A DNA stretch of 64,000 nt, taken from assembly GCA_052034005.1 (NCBI GenBank), contig JBPOJB010000020.1:1-64000 (forward strand), read 5' to 3'. Position numbers and translations under genes: made by a program. The first letter of the stretch is position 1; every line of letters starts with the position of its first letter. The notes under the pieces are model-generated. The model saw only the letters and a list, made by a program, of their open reading frames with translations. It had not been told where the DNA came from and did not search any database. Source of the stretch: JAAYDI01 sp052034005 (lineage in GTDB: Bacteria; Planctomycetota; Planctomycetia; Pirellulales; Pirellulaceae). This document shows, one piece after another, positions 7,445 through 16,518 of the stretch.

Positions 7445-10400
7445 ATGATGTGGGGTAGGTATCGTGCGAGCCGCGAGTCGGCCGACAGCCGGCCTGGGGC
7501 GGCGGAGGCGAGGCAGGTTGGGCGATGGGCCCTGCTAGCAGTGGTGGCCTGGGCCGCGTGCGTCCCGGCGCGGGCCCAGGTAGTGCGGGGGATTCCCAAC
7601 GACGCGCATTTCTCATCGTTCGCGTCCTATCTGGACGGCGATTACCTGACCGCCGGCCGTCTGTTCTCGTCCACACCGCGGATCAAGAGCACGACCGGCG
7701 TATGGATCGATTCGATTCCCTATCACGCGATGATCGGCGAATGCAAGTATCAGATGGGGGACCTGGCCGGCGCTTTGGATCAGTACACGGCGGCCCTGCA
7801 GGTGGCGCTCGCGTATCCGGACTGGCTCATGCTCTTGGATCTGACGCGGCCGGTGACGCCCGCGACGCGCGTCATGCGCGCTCCGCCGACCTGGGGTGTT
7901 CCCACGCGTGCGATCCGCGTCGCGTCGCTTCCGAGTCGCGTGGGCCTGCGGGTCGGTTCGGAGGCTCAGAACGCGTTGGCGTTGCAGCAAGGTGGGCTGA
8001 TTCAGTCGCCGGAAATCGTGATGTTCAATGCCAACGAGATCGTGCGTTGTACGGTTCTGGCGCTGCGCCGCCGGGCGGAGATCTTGGGACCGACCGGTGA
8101 GCATAACTCGCTGACCAATCAGTTGGTGACGACCCTCCAGCGGCGTCTGGCGCCGCCCAACCACTATGCGCAGGTCTGGATCAGCCTGGAGTTGGGGTTG
8201 GCTTTGGTGGCCAAGGGGAAGAATCAAGAGGCGGTCAGCGAACTCAACAACTCCTTGTTGATGAACGGGATGGATCATCCGTTGACGTCGACGGTGTTGC
8301 TGGAGTTGGGCAAGTTGGCGTTTCAAGCCGGCGATTTTGCGGCGGCGGGCGTGCATTTCCTGGAGGCGTCCTACGCGGCCGCGATGCAAGCGGACGAAGA
8401 CTACACGCAATACGATATCATTGCGGAGTCGCTGCGCTGGGCCATGGTGACGCACCTGGTGACCGGCAAGCGGGAGTATTTCGCGCCGTTGACGATGGCG
8501 GCCGATTGGGCGCGGCGGTCGCGTGTACGCTCGCTCGAGGCGTCCGTGCTGTTGGCGGCCGCCGAGAACAACGCGTCGATCGGCGATGCGGCCCAGAGCG
8601 GCAACCTGCTGAAGCTGGCCGCGGCGGCGATGCGGAACCGCGATTGTCTGCGGGGCGAATTGGGCGCGCGCTTCCAGTACGTCACGGCCCACACATTCTA
8701 CTTGCAAGGCGACATGAAGCGCGGTTCGGCGGCGCTGACGACCGCGCTGACGTTCCAGAAGGCGGGTGCGTCCCGCCGCCTGTTCCAGATCGCGCTCGTG
8801 GACGGGCTCTTCCGGGCCAACAGCATCACGTCGCGGCAAGCCGACGCGTTGTTCGCCAACGTGTTGCGCGATCCGACGCCGCTGGACTGGGCCACCGATC
8901 CGCTCGAGTCGCTGGCGGTGCTGTCGATCCCCCACGCCCTCCCCTACGAGCATTGGATGGCGGTGGCGCTGGATCGCAAGGAGAAAGACGTGGCGTTGCG
9001 GATCAGCGAGGCGTTGCGCCGGCACCACTTCTACACGTCGTTGCCGGCGGGCGGTCGCGTGTTGAACTTGCGCTGGGTGCTGGAGGCGCCGGCCGAGTCG
9101 CTGACGCCGACGGCGATCCTGCACCGTCAGGAGTTGCTGAACCGCTACCCCGAATACGCGCAGCTGTTGCAGGAATCGCAGCAAGTGCGGGCCGACCTGG
9201 CCGCGCTGCCGACCGCGGCGGGCGGTGAGCAGCAGCAGCGTCAGGCGGCGCTGCAGACGCGCCTAGCCGAGATCGGGCAGCGCCAGGAGAGAGTCCTGTG
9301 GTCCATCGGCCTGGGCCGCGAGCGGGGCGAGTTCGTGTTCCCGCCCACCACCGACGTGACGGCCGTGCAACAGCAGTTGCAGCCCCGGCAGCGAGTGCTG
9401 GTGTTCGTGGCGGCCGGCGGCACCACTTGTGCCTACATGCTCGAGAAAGAGGCCTATACAACCTGGCAGTTGGAGCCCTGGACCAAGATCAGCCCCAACG
9501 TCCAGCAGTTGCTGCGGGAGCTCGGCCTGTACGACCGCAACCAGCCGCTGGGCAGCAAGGAGCTCGGCAGCGCGGCGTGGCAGGACACGGCGGTCACGGT
9601 TCTTCAGCAGCTGACAGGCAACGCGCCGGCCGACGCGTGGGATGAGTTCGATGAGCTGGTCATCGTACCTGACGGCCCGTTGTGGTATGTGCCGTTCGAA
9701 GCGCTGCAGATCCAGAAAGGTGCGGAGAAGATCTCGCTGCTGGACAAGGTGCGGATCCGATACGCGCCGACCATCTCGCTCGCCGTCCCCGACAAGACGC
9801 CGCGCAGGCGCGACGCCCGGACGGCGGTGGTGACCGGCATGCTGTTCGCCAAGAGCAATGAGACGGCCTCCGCGGAGGTGGCGGCCTCGCTGCAGGAGAA
9901 CGACCCCAACGTGTTCGCCGTGCCGCTGATTCCCGAACCGCCCGCGATGCGGCTGTCCAAGACCGTGGACCGGCTCGTGGTCCTGAACGACTTGGATAAC
10001 GACCCGAAGGCCCCCTACGATTGGGCCCCCGTGGCGGCTGACAAGAGCAAGGCTTCGGCCAGCCTGGGACAGTGGATGCTCTCGCCTTGGGGCGGTCCCG
10101 ATCAGATCGTGCTGCCCGGGTTCCACACGCCGGCGGAAATGGCGCTGAAGCGCGGCGGCACCGGCGCCGAGATGTACCTGACCATCTGCGGGCTCATGTC
10201 CACCGGCACGCGGACCATCCTGCTGAGCCGCTGGCGCGACGGCGGGCGCACCAGCTACGACTTGATGCGCGAGTTCGTCCGTGAGTTGCCCCACCGCACC
10301 GCCAGCGAAGCCTGGCATCGAAGCGTCCAGCTGGCCAGACAGTCGGACTTGGACTTCACCTGCGAACCGCGCGTCAAATCACGACCGACCGACACGATCC

Positions 10401-10474
10401 TGAAGGCGGATCATCCGTTCTTCTGGAGCGGTTACATGCTGGTCGACACGGGCGTGGAGCCGAAAAACGATTGA
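7445..10474 (+). CDS. secreted TPR repeat / CHAT-domain caspase-like protein
   Basis: This 1009-residue protein is read from the ATG at 7445, which follows AGGAGG by 6 nt; an in-frame ATG at 7394 lacks a site. A signal peptide (WALLAVVAWAACVPARA-Q) begins after a short Arg-rich segment. Residues about 45-600 are helical TPR-like repeats. The C-terminal third is a CHAT domain, the clan CD caspase-like fold, recognised by DELVIVPDGPLWYVPFEAL, a catalytic-type His894 (PGFHTPAE) and Cys915 (LTICGLMSTG), then TRTILLSRW. CHAT proteins act as site-specific proteases in regulated proteolysis and defence or cell death, but planctomycetes also carry many exported ones of unknown substrate. The signal peptide puts this one in the envelope or outside. 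Neighbours are a divergent lipoprotein and a convergent repeat protein. The protease call rests on the His/Cys pair. Confidence 0.85.
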   Translation: MMWGRYRASRESADSRPGAAEARQVGRWALLAVVAWAACVPARAQVVRGIPNDAHFSSFASYLDGDYLTAGRLFSSTPRIKSTTGVWIDSIPYHAMIGECKYQMGDLAGALDQYTAALQVALAYPDWLMLLDLTRPVTPATRVMRAPPTWGVPTRAIRVASLPSRVGLRVGSEAQNALALQQGGLIQSPEIVMFNANEIVRCTVLALRRRAEILGPTGEHNSLTNQLVTTLQRRLAPPNHYAQVWISLELGLALVAKGKNQEAVSELNNSLLMNGMDHPLTSTVLLELGKLAFQAGDFAAAGVHFLEASYAAAMQADEDYTQYDIIAESLRWAMVTHLVTGKREYFAPLTMAADWARRSRVRSLEASVLLAAAENNASIGDAAQSGNLLKLAAAAMRNRDCLRGELGARFQYVTAHTFYLQGDMKRGSAALTTALTFQKAGASRRLFQIALVDGLFRANSITSRQADALFANVLRDPTPLDWATDPLESLAVLSIPHALPYEHWMAVALDRKEKDVALRISEALRRHHFYTSLPAGGRVLNLRWVLEAPAESLTPTAILHRQELLNRYPEYAQLLQESQQVRADLAALPTAAGGEQQQRQAALQTRLAEIGQRQERVLWSIGLGRERGEFVFPPTTDVTAVQQQLQPRQRVLVFVAAGGTTCAYMLEKEAYTTWQLEPWTKISPNVQQLLRELGLYDRNQPLGSKELGSAAWQDTAVTVLQQLTGNAPADAWDEFDELVIVPDGPLWYVPFEALQIQKGAEKISLLDKVRIRYAPTISLAVPDKTPRRRDARTAVVTGMLFAKSNETASAEVAASLQENDPNVFAVPLIPEPPAMRLSKTVDRLVVLNDLDNDPKAPYDWAPVAADKSKASASLGQWMLSPWGGPDQIVLPGFHTPAEMALKRGGTGAEMYLTICGLMSTGTRTILLSRWRDGGRTSYDLMREFVRELPHRTASEAWHRSVQLARQSDLDFTCEPRVKSRPTDTILKADHPFFWSGYMLVDTGVEPKND

Positions 10475-10538
10475 GCGGGGGCGCAGAGCGGGTTCGCCCG
10501 AAGTAGTCGCACTCATCCCGGACGGGGCGCCGCGCTGC

Positions 10539-12539
10539 TCATTGGGCGGCCGTCTTCTGCGGTTCGGTGTCGTAACCGAATCCCCAGACCGCGCCCCGAG
10601 CCGCGTGGTGCCACCGGGCATTGTTCCGGACACTCCCGTCGTCGGGATACTGGTCCGTGCCGCTGAGGTCCACGAACACGCCGATGGTCGGCATGGCCGA
10701 ACGGAAATAATCGCCGCGCGGATTGGCGGCCGATGCAGTACCCAGGTACGAGTAGCCCGTCGGGCGGTACTTGTCCTTCCCCCCTTGGTCGCAGAACAGC
10801 CCGATCGAGTTCTCGTCGCCGCCACCCGCCGATTTCTTCGGGATGTAATACTCGTCCTGACCCGCGACGTCCACGAAGGTGCCGATCGCACCGTCGCGGC
10901 CCGCCCCCAGCGCCATGCCCAGCACGCGCGCGTCGTTATAGCGATCGTCGCCCGCGTGATCGATCAACGAACCGATGGCGAAATGGGCAGCGGCCCCTTG
11001 TGCGAAGTAGACGCCGCGATAGGTGTCGTTCCCGCCCCGATCGACCAGCATCCCGATCCCCCACCAGAAGCCGGTGGCCTGGCTGAAGACCCCACCGTAG
11101 TACACATCGTCGCCGCCGCCGTCCAGCAGCGCACCGACGCCCCCGGCCAGGCTGCGTCCGTCTGAGTCGTCGGCGCGTCGCCCGTAGCCGCATCCCTGCG
11201 ACAACGACGTCTCGTGCAGCCGGGTCTGCGACGAGGGGAACGTGATCCGGCGGCCGTTCTCGTCGTCATACGCGTGATACCGGTCGTTGCCCGCCTTGTC
11301 GATCAGCATGCCGACGCCCAGCGTGGAGCCCAGCCCCTGGGACTCGAGCTGGCAGTAGTACTGGTCATTGCCCGCTTCATCAATCAACAGGCCCACTCCG
11401 GCATGCGCCGCCCCTTCGCTCCACTGGTGCCCCACGTACCGGTCGTCCCCGTCCGTATCCACCAGCAGGCCGACGCCATGCCACGCGCAACCGAGGCCCG
11501 AGTCGCCGCAGTAGTATTTGTCCCGCCCCCCCAGATCGAACAGCGCGCCGATGCCGAACAGGCCGCACGCGATCGCCGCTTCCGCGCCGCGACCATCATA
11601 GGTGTCGTTGCCCGCCACGTCGATCAAGAGACCGACAGGCACCGCCTTGGATGCCGGCACCGCCAAGTACCCGCTGTATTGGTCGTCACCGCCCAGGTCG
11701 ATGATGATCGGCTCCGCCCCCACATGCCGGTTATTGCCGGGCCCCAGCACACGCACGCGCCCCGCGCTCGTGTGGAGTAGCAAGGAGTCGAATGCCGGGA
11801 TCGTTCCCTCCTCACTGCTGGCTCGCAAGTCTTTGATCGCCTGGCTCACGGATGACAATACCATGGCAGTCGCGTTGCCCAACGGCGTCGCGCGGAAACT
11901 GCCCAGCGCTGCAAACGAGCTGCCGCCATAGGGGTTGGTGCCCAGCCACGGGCCGGCCGCGTAGCGGTAGACGGACGCGCTCCGCAGATTGATCGCCTTC
12001 ATGTCACCGGTCAGCCGGCCGATCGCGTCCCAATCAAACGCCTGGTGCACGAACGGCGCCGCGCCGGCCGCGCCCCGCACGATCTCCTCGATGGCCCCCC
12101 GCACCTTCTCCGGCAATGCGTCCCACGCCGCTTGCGACGGCTCGTCCGACGGTCGGATCGTGACCGGCGGCTTGTCCCGGACCAGCTCCAGCGAGATCTT
12201 GGATCCCAAGATGGCCAACGCCTGGTACACTGCCCCCTCGTAACTGGCGTCCAACATGCGACACGCCAGGCGGTCCGTCTCGGCAGGCACCTGGGTCGCG
12301 TCACGGAACAGGTTCCGGACATAGCCCAGACGATGCGTATAGCCCGGATAACTCGCCATCTCCTGGGCCGTGTAGCCCAGAGGCCGGTTGGCGCAGCCGA
12401 CGTTCTTCCGCACCACGCTGTCGACGCCCGCGGGCCATATCGTAAACGATGTGTCACTCGGTGGAGATGGAACAACGGATAGGAACAGGAGCGCTAACGC
12501 GGCCACAACACCCCCCCTCGGGTTGACACCCACATGCAA
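10539..12539 (-). CDS. secreted protein with about 12 G-x-x-D-x-x-G-x-D-x-Y repeats
   Basis: I do not recognise a named family. A hydrophobic signal-like segment (VVAALALLFLSVVPSPP) is followed by a helical region to about residue 270. Roughly twelve repeats of about 27 residues follow, with the core GVGLLIDxAGNDxYxxxxxxQG. Examples are IDVAGNDTY, VDTDGDDRY, IDEAGNDQY, LDGGGDDVY and VDRGGNDTY. The Asp/Asn pairs recall RTX calcium loops, but the spacing and aromatic ending differ, so beta-roll or beta-helix folding with metal sites is inference only. The longest frame starts at TTG 12539. A GTG at 12506 has a better ribosome site (AGGGGG) but would remove the positively charged n-region. It is convergent with the TPR-CHAT gene. 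Confidence 0.8.
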   Translation of the reverse strand: MHVGVNPRGGVVAALALLFLSVVPSPPSDTSFTIWPAGVDSVVRKNVGCANRPLGYTAQEMASYPGYTHRLGYVRNLFRDATQVPAETDRLACRMLDASYEGAVYQALAILGSKISLELVRDKPPVTIRPSDEPSQAAWDALPEKVRGAIEEIVRGAAGAAPFVHQAFDWDAIGRLTGDMKAINLRSASVYRYAAGPWLGTNPYGGSSFAALGSFRATPLGNATAMVLSSVSQAIKDLRASSEEGTIPAFDSLLLHTSAGRVRVLGPGNNRHVGAEPIIIDLGGDDQYSGYLAVPASKAVPVGLLIDVAGNDTYDGRGAEAAIACGLFGIGALFDLGGRDKYYCGDSGLGCAWHGVGLLVDTDGDDRYVGHQWSEGAAHAGVGLLIDEAGNDQYYCQLESQGLGSTLGVGMLIDKAGNDRYHAYDDENGRRITFPSSQTRLHETSLSQGCGYGRRADDSDGRSLAGGVGALLDGGGDDVYYGGVFSQATGFWWGIGMLVDRGGNDTYRGVYFAQGAAAHFAIGSLIDHAGDDRYNDARVLGMALGAGRDGAIGTFVDVAGQDEYYIPKKSAGGGDENSIGLFCDQGGKDKYRPTGYSYLGTASAANPRGDYFRSAMPTIGVFVDLSGTDQYPDDGSVRNNARWHHAARGAVWGFGYDTEPQKTAAQ

Positions 12540-12624
12540 AAACAGCTACCTACCAACTCGCAGTGATGGTAGCCACGGCGGGCAAGGTGCGACAGGGGCC
12601 GTCAGCGCCGGCAGGCCCTTCCGC

Positions 12625-12630
12625 TACAAT
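12625..12630 (+). promoter_or_regulatory. candidate -10 element (TACAAT) of uxaA
   Basis: GCTACAAT lies 21 nt before the proposed ATG of the altronate dehydratase gene. It matches the hexamer seen before ftr and other genes here. No clear -35 is visible. Confidence 0.35.
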
Positions 12631-12651
12631 GGAGCCTCGGGGGATACGCCG

Positions 12652-14202
12652 ATGGCCGAGAGCGGTAAGCCGCGGATCATTCAGCTTCAGAGTACGGACA
12701 ACGTCGGTATGGTGGTCACCGACCTGGTGGCCGGCAGCCGGATCGAGCTCGACGGCGCCCTGATCCGCGCATCCTCGGACGTACCGATGGGGCACAAGAT
12801 CGCGATCCGCCCGATCGGCGGCGGCGAGCCGGTGCGGAAGTACGGCCAGATCATCGGGCACGCGACGCAACCCGTGGCGGCGGGCGAGTGGGTCCATACG
12901 CACAACCTCGCGATGCAGGAGTTCCACCGCGACCATGCCAGCACCACGTGCATCCCGCCGGCCCCGACGCCGCTCGAGGGACGCACTTTCCAGGGCTATC
13001 GCCGGGCGGACGGGCGCGTTGGCACACGCAACTACATCGCCGTCATCTCGACAGTCAATTGTTCGGCGGCGGTGAGCCGGCGCATTGCACGCCGCTTCGG
13101 CCCGGCCGAGCTCCGCGACTTCCCACACGTGGACGGCGTCGTGGCGTTCACGCACGACAGCGGCTGCGGCATCCAGTTTGGCGGCACGGCGCACGCCATG
13201 CTCAACCGCGTGTTGGCCGGCATCGCACGCCACCCCAACATCGGCGGCTACCTGCTGGTCGGGCTGGGATGCGAGCAGGCGGAGATTTCGCACCTCGTGC
13301 ATGACCAACAACTGGTCCAGATCGACGGCGCCACGTCCGACGAGCGCATGCCGCCCGCGTTCGTCATGCAGGAGCTGGGAGGCACCACGCAGACGATCGA
13401 GGCGGGCGTTCGCAAGGTGAGCGAACTGCTGCCGAGGGTCGATGCCGCACGTCGCGAAGCGGTCCCGGCCAGCGAGATCGTGTTGGCCACGAATTGTGGA
13501 GGATCGGACGGGAACTCGGGGATCACCGCGAACCCCGCGCTGGGCGTGGCCTCCGACATGCTCGTCGCCTGTGGCGGTACCGTGCTGCTGGCCGAGACGC
13601 CGGAGATCTACGGCGCGGAACATCTGCTGACCCGCCGCGCCAGAAGCGTGGAGGTGGCCCAGAAACTGCTCGAACGCATCGAGTGGTGGAAGTGGTACAC
13701 GAGCATCTTCGGCGTCGACATCGACAACAATCCGTCGGTGGGCAACAAGGCGGGCGGCCTGACGACGATCGCGGAGAAATCGTTGGGCGCCGTGGCCAAG
13801 GGCGGATCCACCGCGCTGGTCGACGTGCTGCAATACGCCGAGCCCGTGCGGGCGCGGGGCCTGTTGGTGATGGACACGCCGGGGTACGACCCGGCCAGCG
13901 TGACGGGTCTGATCGCCGGCGGCGCCAACCTGGTCGTCTTCACGACCGGGCGCGGCAGTTGCTTCGCGTGCAAGCCCGTCCCCACAATCAAGGTCGCCAC
14001 CAACACGCCCATGTACCGGCGCATGCTCGGTGATATGGACCTGGATGCGGGCGTGATCCTCGATGGGGTTCCGGTCCAGGAGGTGGGCCGGCGGATCTTC
14101 GAGGAGATCCTGGCCGTGGCCAGCGGCCAACAGACCAAGAGCGAACAACAGGGGCTGGGGGACGAGGAGTTCATGCCCTGGACAATCGGCCCCACACTCT
14201 GA
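12652..14202 (+). CDS. uxaA: altronate dehydratase (UxaA family)
   Basis: The enzyme dehydrates D-altronate (or D-galactarate-type aldarates) to a 2-keto-3-deoxy acid, feeding uronate carbon into the KDG/KDPG route; it is cytoplasmic. The 516-residue protein has an N-terminal SAF domain (about 10-85) and the large dehydratase domain. Landmarks include DGRVGTRNYIAVIST (GTRN near residue 124), FTHDSGCGIQFGG, LVGLGCEQAEI, ATNCGGSDGNSG, NPSVGNKAGGLTTIAEKSLG and GRGSCFACKPVPTIKVATN. The ATG at 12652 follows GGGGGA by 7 nt; the longer frame from 12388 overlaps the divergent gene. It is followed after 11 bp by an esterase gene, suggesting a catabolic operon. Galactarate dehydratase is the alternative; fused length and SAF domain do not separate the two. 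Confidence 0.88.
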   Translation: MAESGKPRIIQLQSTDNVGMVVTDLVAGSRIELDGALIRASSDVPMGHKIAIRPIGGGEPVRKYGQIIGHATQPVAAGEWVHTHNLAMQEFHRDHASTTCIPPAPTPLEGRTFQGYRRADGRVGTRNYIAVISTVNCSAAVSRRIARRFGPAELRDFPHVDGVVAFTHDSGCGIQFGGTAHAMLNRVLAGIARHPNIGGYLLVGLGCEQAEISHLVHDQQLVQIDGATSDERMPPAFVMQELGGTTQTIEAGVRKVSELLPRVDAARREAVPASEIVLATNCGGSDGNSGITANPALGVASDMLVACGGTVLLAETPEIYGAEHLLTRRARSVEVAQKLLERIEWWKWYTSIFGVDIDNNPSVGNKAGGLTTIAEKSLGAVAKGGSTALVDVLQYAEPVRARGLLVMDTPGYDPASVTGLIAGGANLVVFTTGRGSCFACKPVPTIKVATNTPMYRRMLGDMDLDAGVILDGVPVQEVGRRIFEEILAVASGQQTKSEQQGLGDEEFMPWTIGPTL

Positions 14203-14213
14203 GGAGCCTTGCC

Positions 14214-16412
14214 ATGCGACGACGTGAAGCGTTGAAAGCCCTGGGGTCTCCGCTCGTGCCACTGGCTCTGCCCGTGCTCACAGTCTCACGGGCGGGACCA
14301 CCGCCTTCGCCGGCGCCGGCCCCGGCGCCGGCCGACCCGCCGACCTCCGCGGACTCCCGACCGCCCAGGAACCGGTTCTCGCGTATGGTGCAGGAATACT
14401 TCGTACAGGAGGTGCAACGTGCGTACGAGCGCCATGTCGAGGCCTATGCCCGGCTGAAGACACGCGCCGATGCCGAGCAGTACGTCGCCGCCGTGCGCGA
14501 GAAGATCCGCCGGTGTTTCGGGCCGGACCCGGACCGGACACCGCTCAATCCGCGCGTGACGGGGATCCTGGAACGCGACACATACCGCGTGGAGAAGGTG
14601 ATCTTCGACAGCCGACCGGGGTTCCCGGTGACGGCGAATCTGTACCTGCCGTCCAACGCGGCGCAGCCGCGGCCGGGCGTGCTGGGATGTTGCGGGCACT
14701 CCGCCGTGGGGAAGGCGGAGCCTGCGTATCAGTCGTTCGCGCAAGGCCTGGCCCGGCTGGGCTACGTCTGCCTGATCTACGATCCGATCAGTCAAGGCGA
14801 GCGGCTGCAGTATGTGAAGGAGGATCTGTCATCACGGATCGGTGTGGGCGTGCCCGAGCATCTGTACGCGGGAAACCAGCAGTTCCTGGTGGGCGAGTTC
14901 CTCGGCATGTGGCGCGCCTGGGATGGCATGCGCGCGCTGGACTACTTGCTGACGCGTCCCGAAGTGGACCCGCGGCACGTGGGCGTGACCGGCAATTCCG
15001 GCGGGGGCACGTTGACCACCTGGCTGTGCGGTCTGGAGAGCCGCCTGACGATGGCTGCGCCGAGCTGTTTCGTGACCACGTTCCGGTGCAACATGGAGAA
15101 CGAACTGCCGTCGGATACCGAGCAGTGCCCGCCCTGCGCGCTGGCGCTGGATCTCGATCACATCGACTTCCTCGCCGCGATGGCGCCCAAGCCGGTTGCC
15201 GTCCTGACGCAGGAACGCGATTTCTTCGACGTGCGCGGCAGCCTGGACGCCGTATCGCGACTCCGGCGTTTATACGATCTGCTGGGTCACCCCGGGCAGG
15301 CTGTCCTCTATGCAGGTCAGAAGACACACGGCTTTTCGGTGGAGAACCGTCGATTCATGTACGCATGGTTCGGCAAGGCGACCGACATTCCAGCCGGCGC
15401 GGCGGAGCGCACGATCACGCTGGACGATCCTCAGATGGGCATCCGCCTGCTCACCGACGGCGGGGAACCCGCGATCACGTTGGAGGATCCCCAGACGCTG
15501 TGGTGCACGCCGCAAGGGCAAGTCGCAGCACTCAAAGATACGCGTACGGTGTTCTCGTATACGCGGGAAAAGTCGCAGCGGCTGGCCGCGGGCCGGGAGA
15601 CGGCGCCCCAGACGCTGCCGCGCACGGTCGCGTCCGTGCTGAAGCTGCCCGCCGATTACGCCTCGGACGACCGGCGGCCGTCCCGCCCTGTGCCGGAGTT
15701 CCGCATCCTACGTTCGACGCGCGAAAACGGCTATCCGCTCCGCTATGCCTGCACCTATGCGGTGGTCACGGAACCGGGGATCATGGCCCTCGTGTACTGG
15801 CTGACCAAGGAGAACTGGGAATCGCGGCCGCCCCGGAGCGGGCCGGATGGGCAAGGGCGGGCCATCCTGTATGTGGCGCACCGTTCGAGCGACATGGAGC
15901 TGCGGAACGAACCGCTGATCCGCGACATCATGCAGGAGGAGCCGGGTGTGCCCCTGTTCACCTGTGATGTGCGCGGCATCGGCGAATCGATGCCCGACAC
16001 GTGCGGCAGCCATACGTTTGACGACCCGTATGGCTGCGATTATTTCTACGCGATCCACAGCCTGATGCTGGATCGGCCGTACGTGGGCCAGAAGACATGG
16101 GACGTGCTGCGTGTGCTGGATTGGCTGGCCGCGCACGGCTACGACAATGTGCACCTGGTGGCCGTCGGCTGGGGCGCGCTGCCCGCAACCTTCGCGGCGC
16201 TGTTGTCGGAGGGCGTGCAGCAGGTTACGCTCAAGCACGCCTTGACCTCCTACGCGGAAGTGGCCGAGTCGGAGACCTACCGTTGGCCGCTCTCCACGCT
16301 GCTGCCCAATGTGCTCGCGCATTTCGATTTGCCCGACTGCTATGACGCACTCCGCGAACGAAAGCAGCTGCGCCAGATCGAACCCTGGGGCGCCCAGGCC
16401 GACGGCACCTGA
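14214..16412 (+). CDS. exported alpha/beta-hydrolase, acetyl-xylan-esterase-like, two domains
   Basis: This 732-residue protein starts MRRREALKALG, a Tat-like leader, then a Pro/Ala-rich linker. The first domain is an alpha/beta hydrolase with nucleophile Ser262 (TGNSGGGT), likely acid Asp336 (QERDFFD) and His372 (KTHGFS), in the order used by acetyl-xylan and related carbohydrate esterases. A second hydrolase-like half (about 480-732) has GxGE-type segments, but its nucleophile elbow reads VAVGWGALPA with Trp653 instead of Ser, so it is probably non-catalytic. GAGGAG precedes the ATG, 11 bp after uxaA, consistent with co-transcription. The role is probably deacetylation or de-esterification of a plant or algal glycan outside the cytoplasm; the substrate is unknown. 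Confidence 0.82.
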   Translation: MRRREALKALGSPLVPLALPVLTVSRAGPPPSPAPAPAPADPPTSADSRPPRNRFSRMVQEYFVQEVQRAYERHVEAYARLKTRADAEQYVAAVREKIRRCFGPDPDRTPLNPRVTGILERDTYRVEKVIFDSRPGFPVTANLYLPSNAAQPRPGVLGCCGHSAVGKAEPAYQSFAQGLARLGYVCLIYDPISQGERLQYVKEDLSSRIGVGVPEHLYAGNQQFLVGEFLGMWRAWDGMRALDYLLTRPEVDPRHVGVTGNSGGGTLTTWLCGLESRLTMAAPSCFVTTFRCNMENELPSDTEQCPPCALALDLDHIDFLAAMAPKPVAVLTQERDFFDVRGSLDAVSRLRRLYDLLGHPGQAVLYAGQKTHGFSVENRRFMYAWFGKATDIPAGAAERTITLDDPQMGIRLLTDGGEPAITLEDPQTLWCTPQGQVAALKDTRTVFSYTREKSQRLAAGRETAPQTLPRTVASVLKLPADYASDDRRPSRPVPEFRILRSTRENGYPLRYACTYAVVTEPGIMALVYWLTKENWESRPPRSGPDGQGRAILYVAHRSSDMELRNEPLIRDIMQEEPGVPLFTCDVRGIGESMPDTCGSHTFDDPYGCDYFYAIHSLMLDRPYVGQKTWDVLRVLDWLAAHGYDNVHLVAVGWGALPATFAALLSEGVQQVTLKHALTSYAEVAESETYRWPLSTLLPNVLAHFDLPDCYDALRERKQLRQIEPWGAQADGT

Positions 16413-16518
16413 GTCGGGTGCCAGTCGGATGGACTCTTGAACCCGGCCGATGCGCGGAAGGCCGCATCCGCCGAGGCTCGAGCGACGAATCATCGAACGT
16501 TTTCAACGGAGACGAACC

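Noticed and set aside
12550..14262. 570-codon frame antisense to uxaA
   Set aside because: Shadow of the altronate dehydratase gene with no domain or signal.
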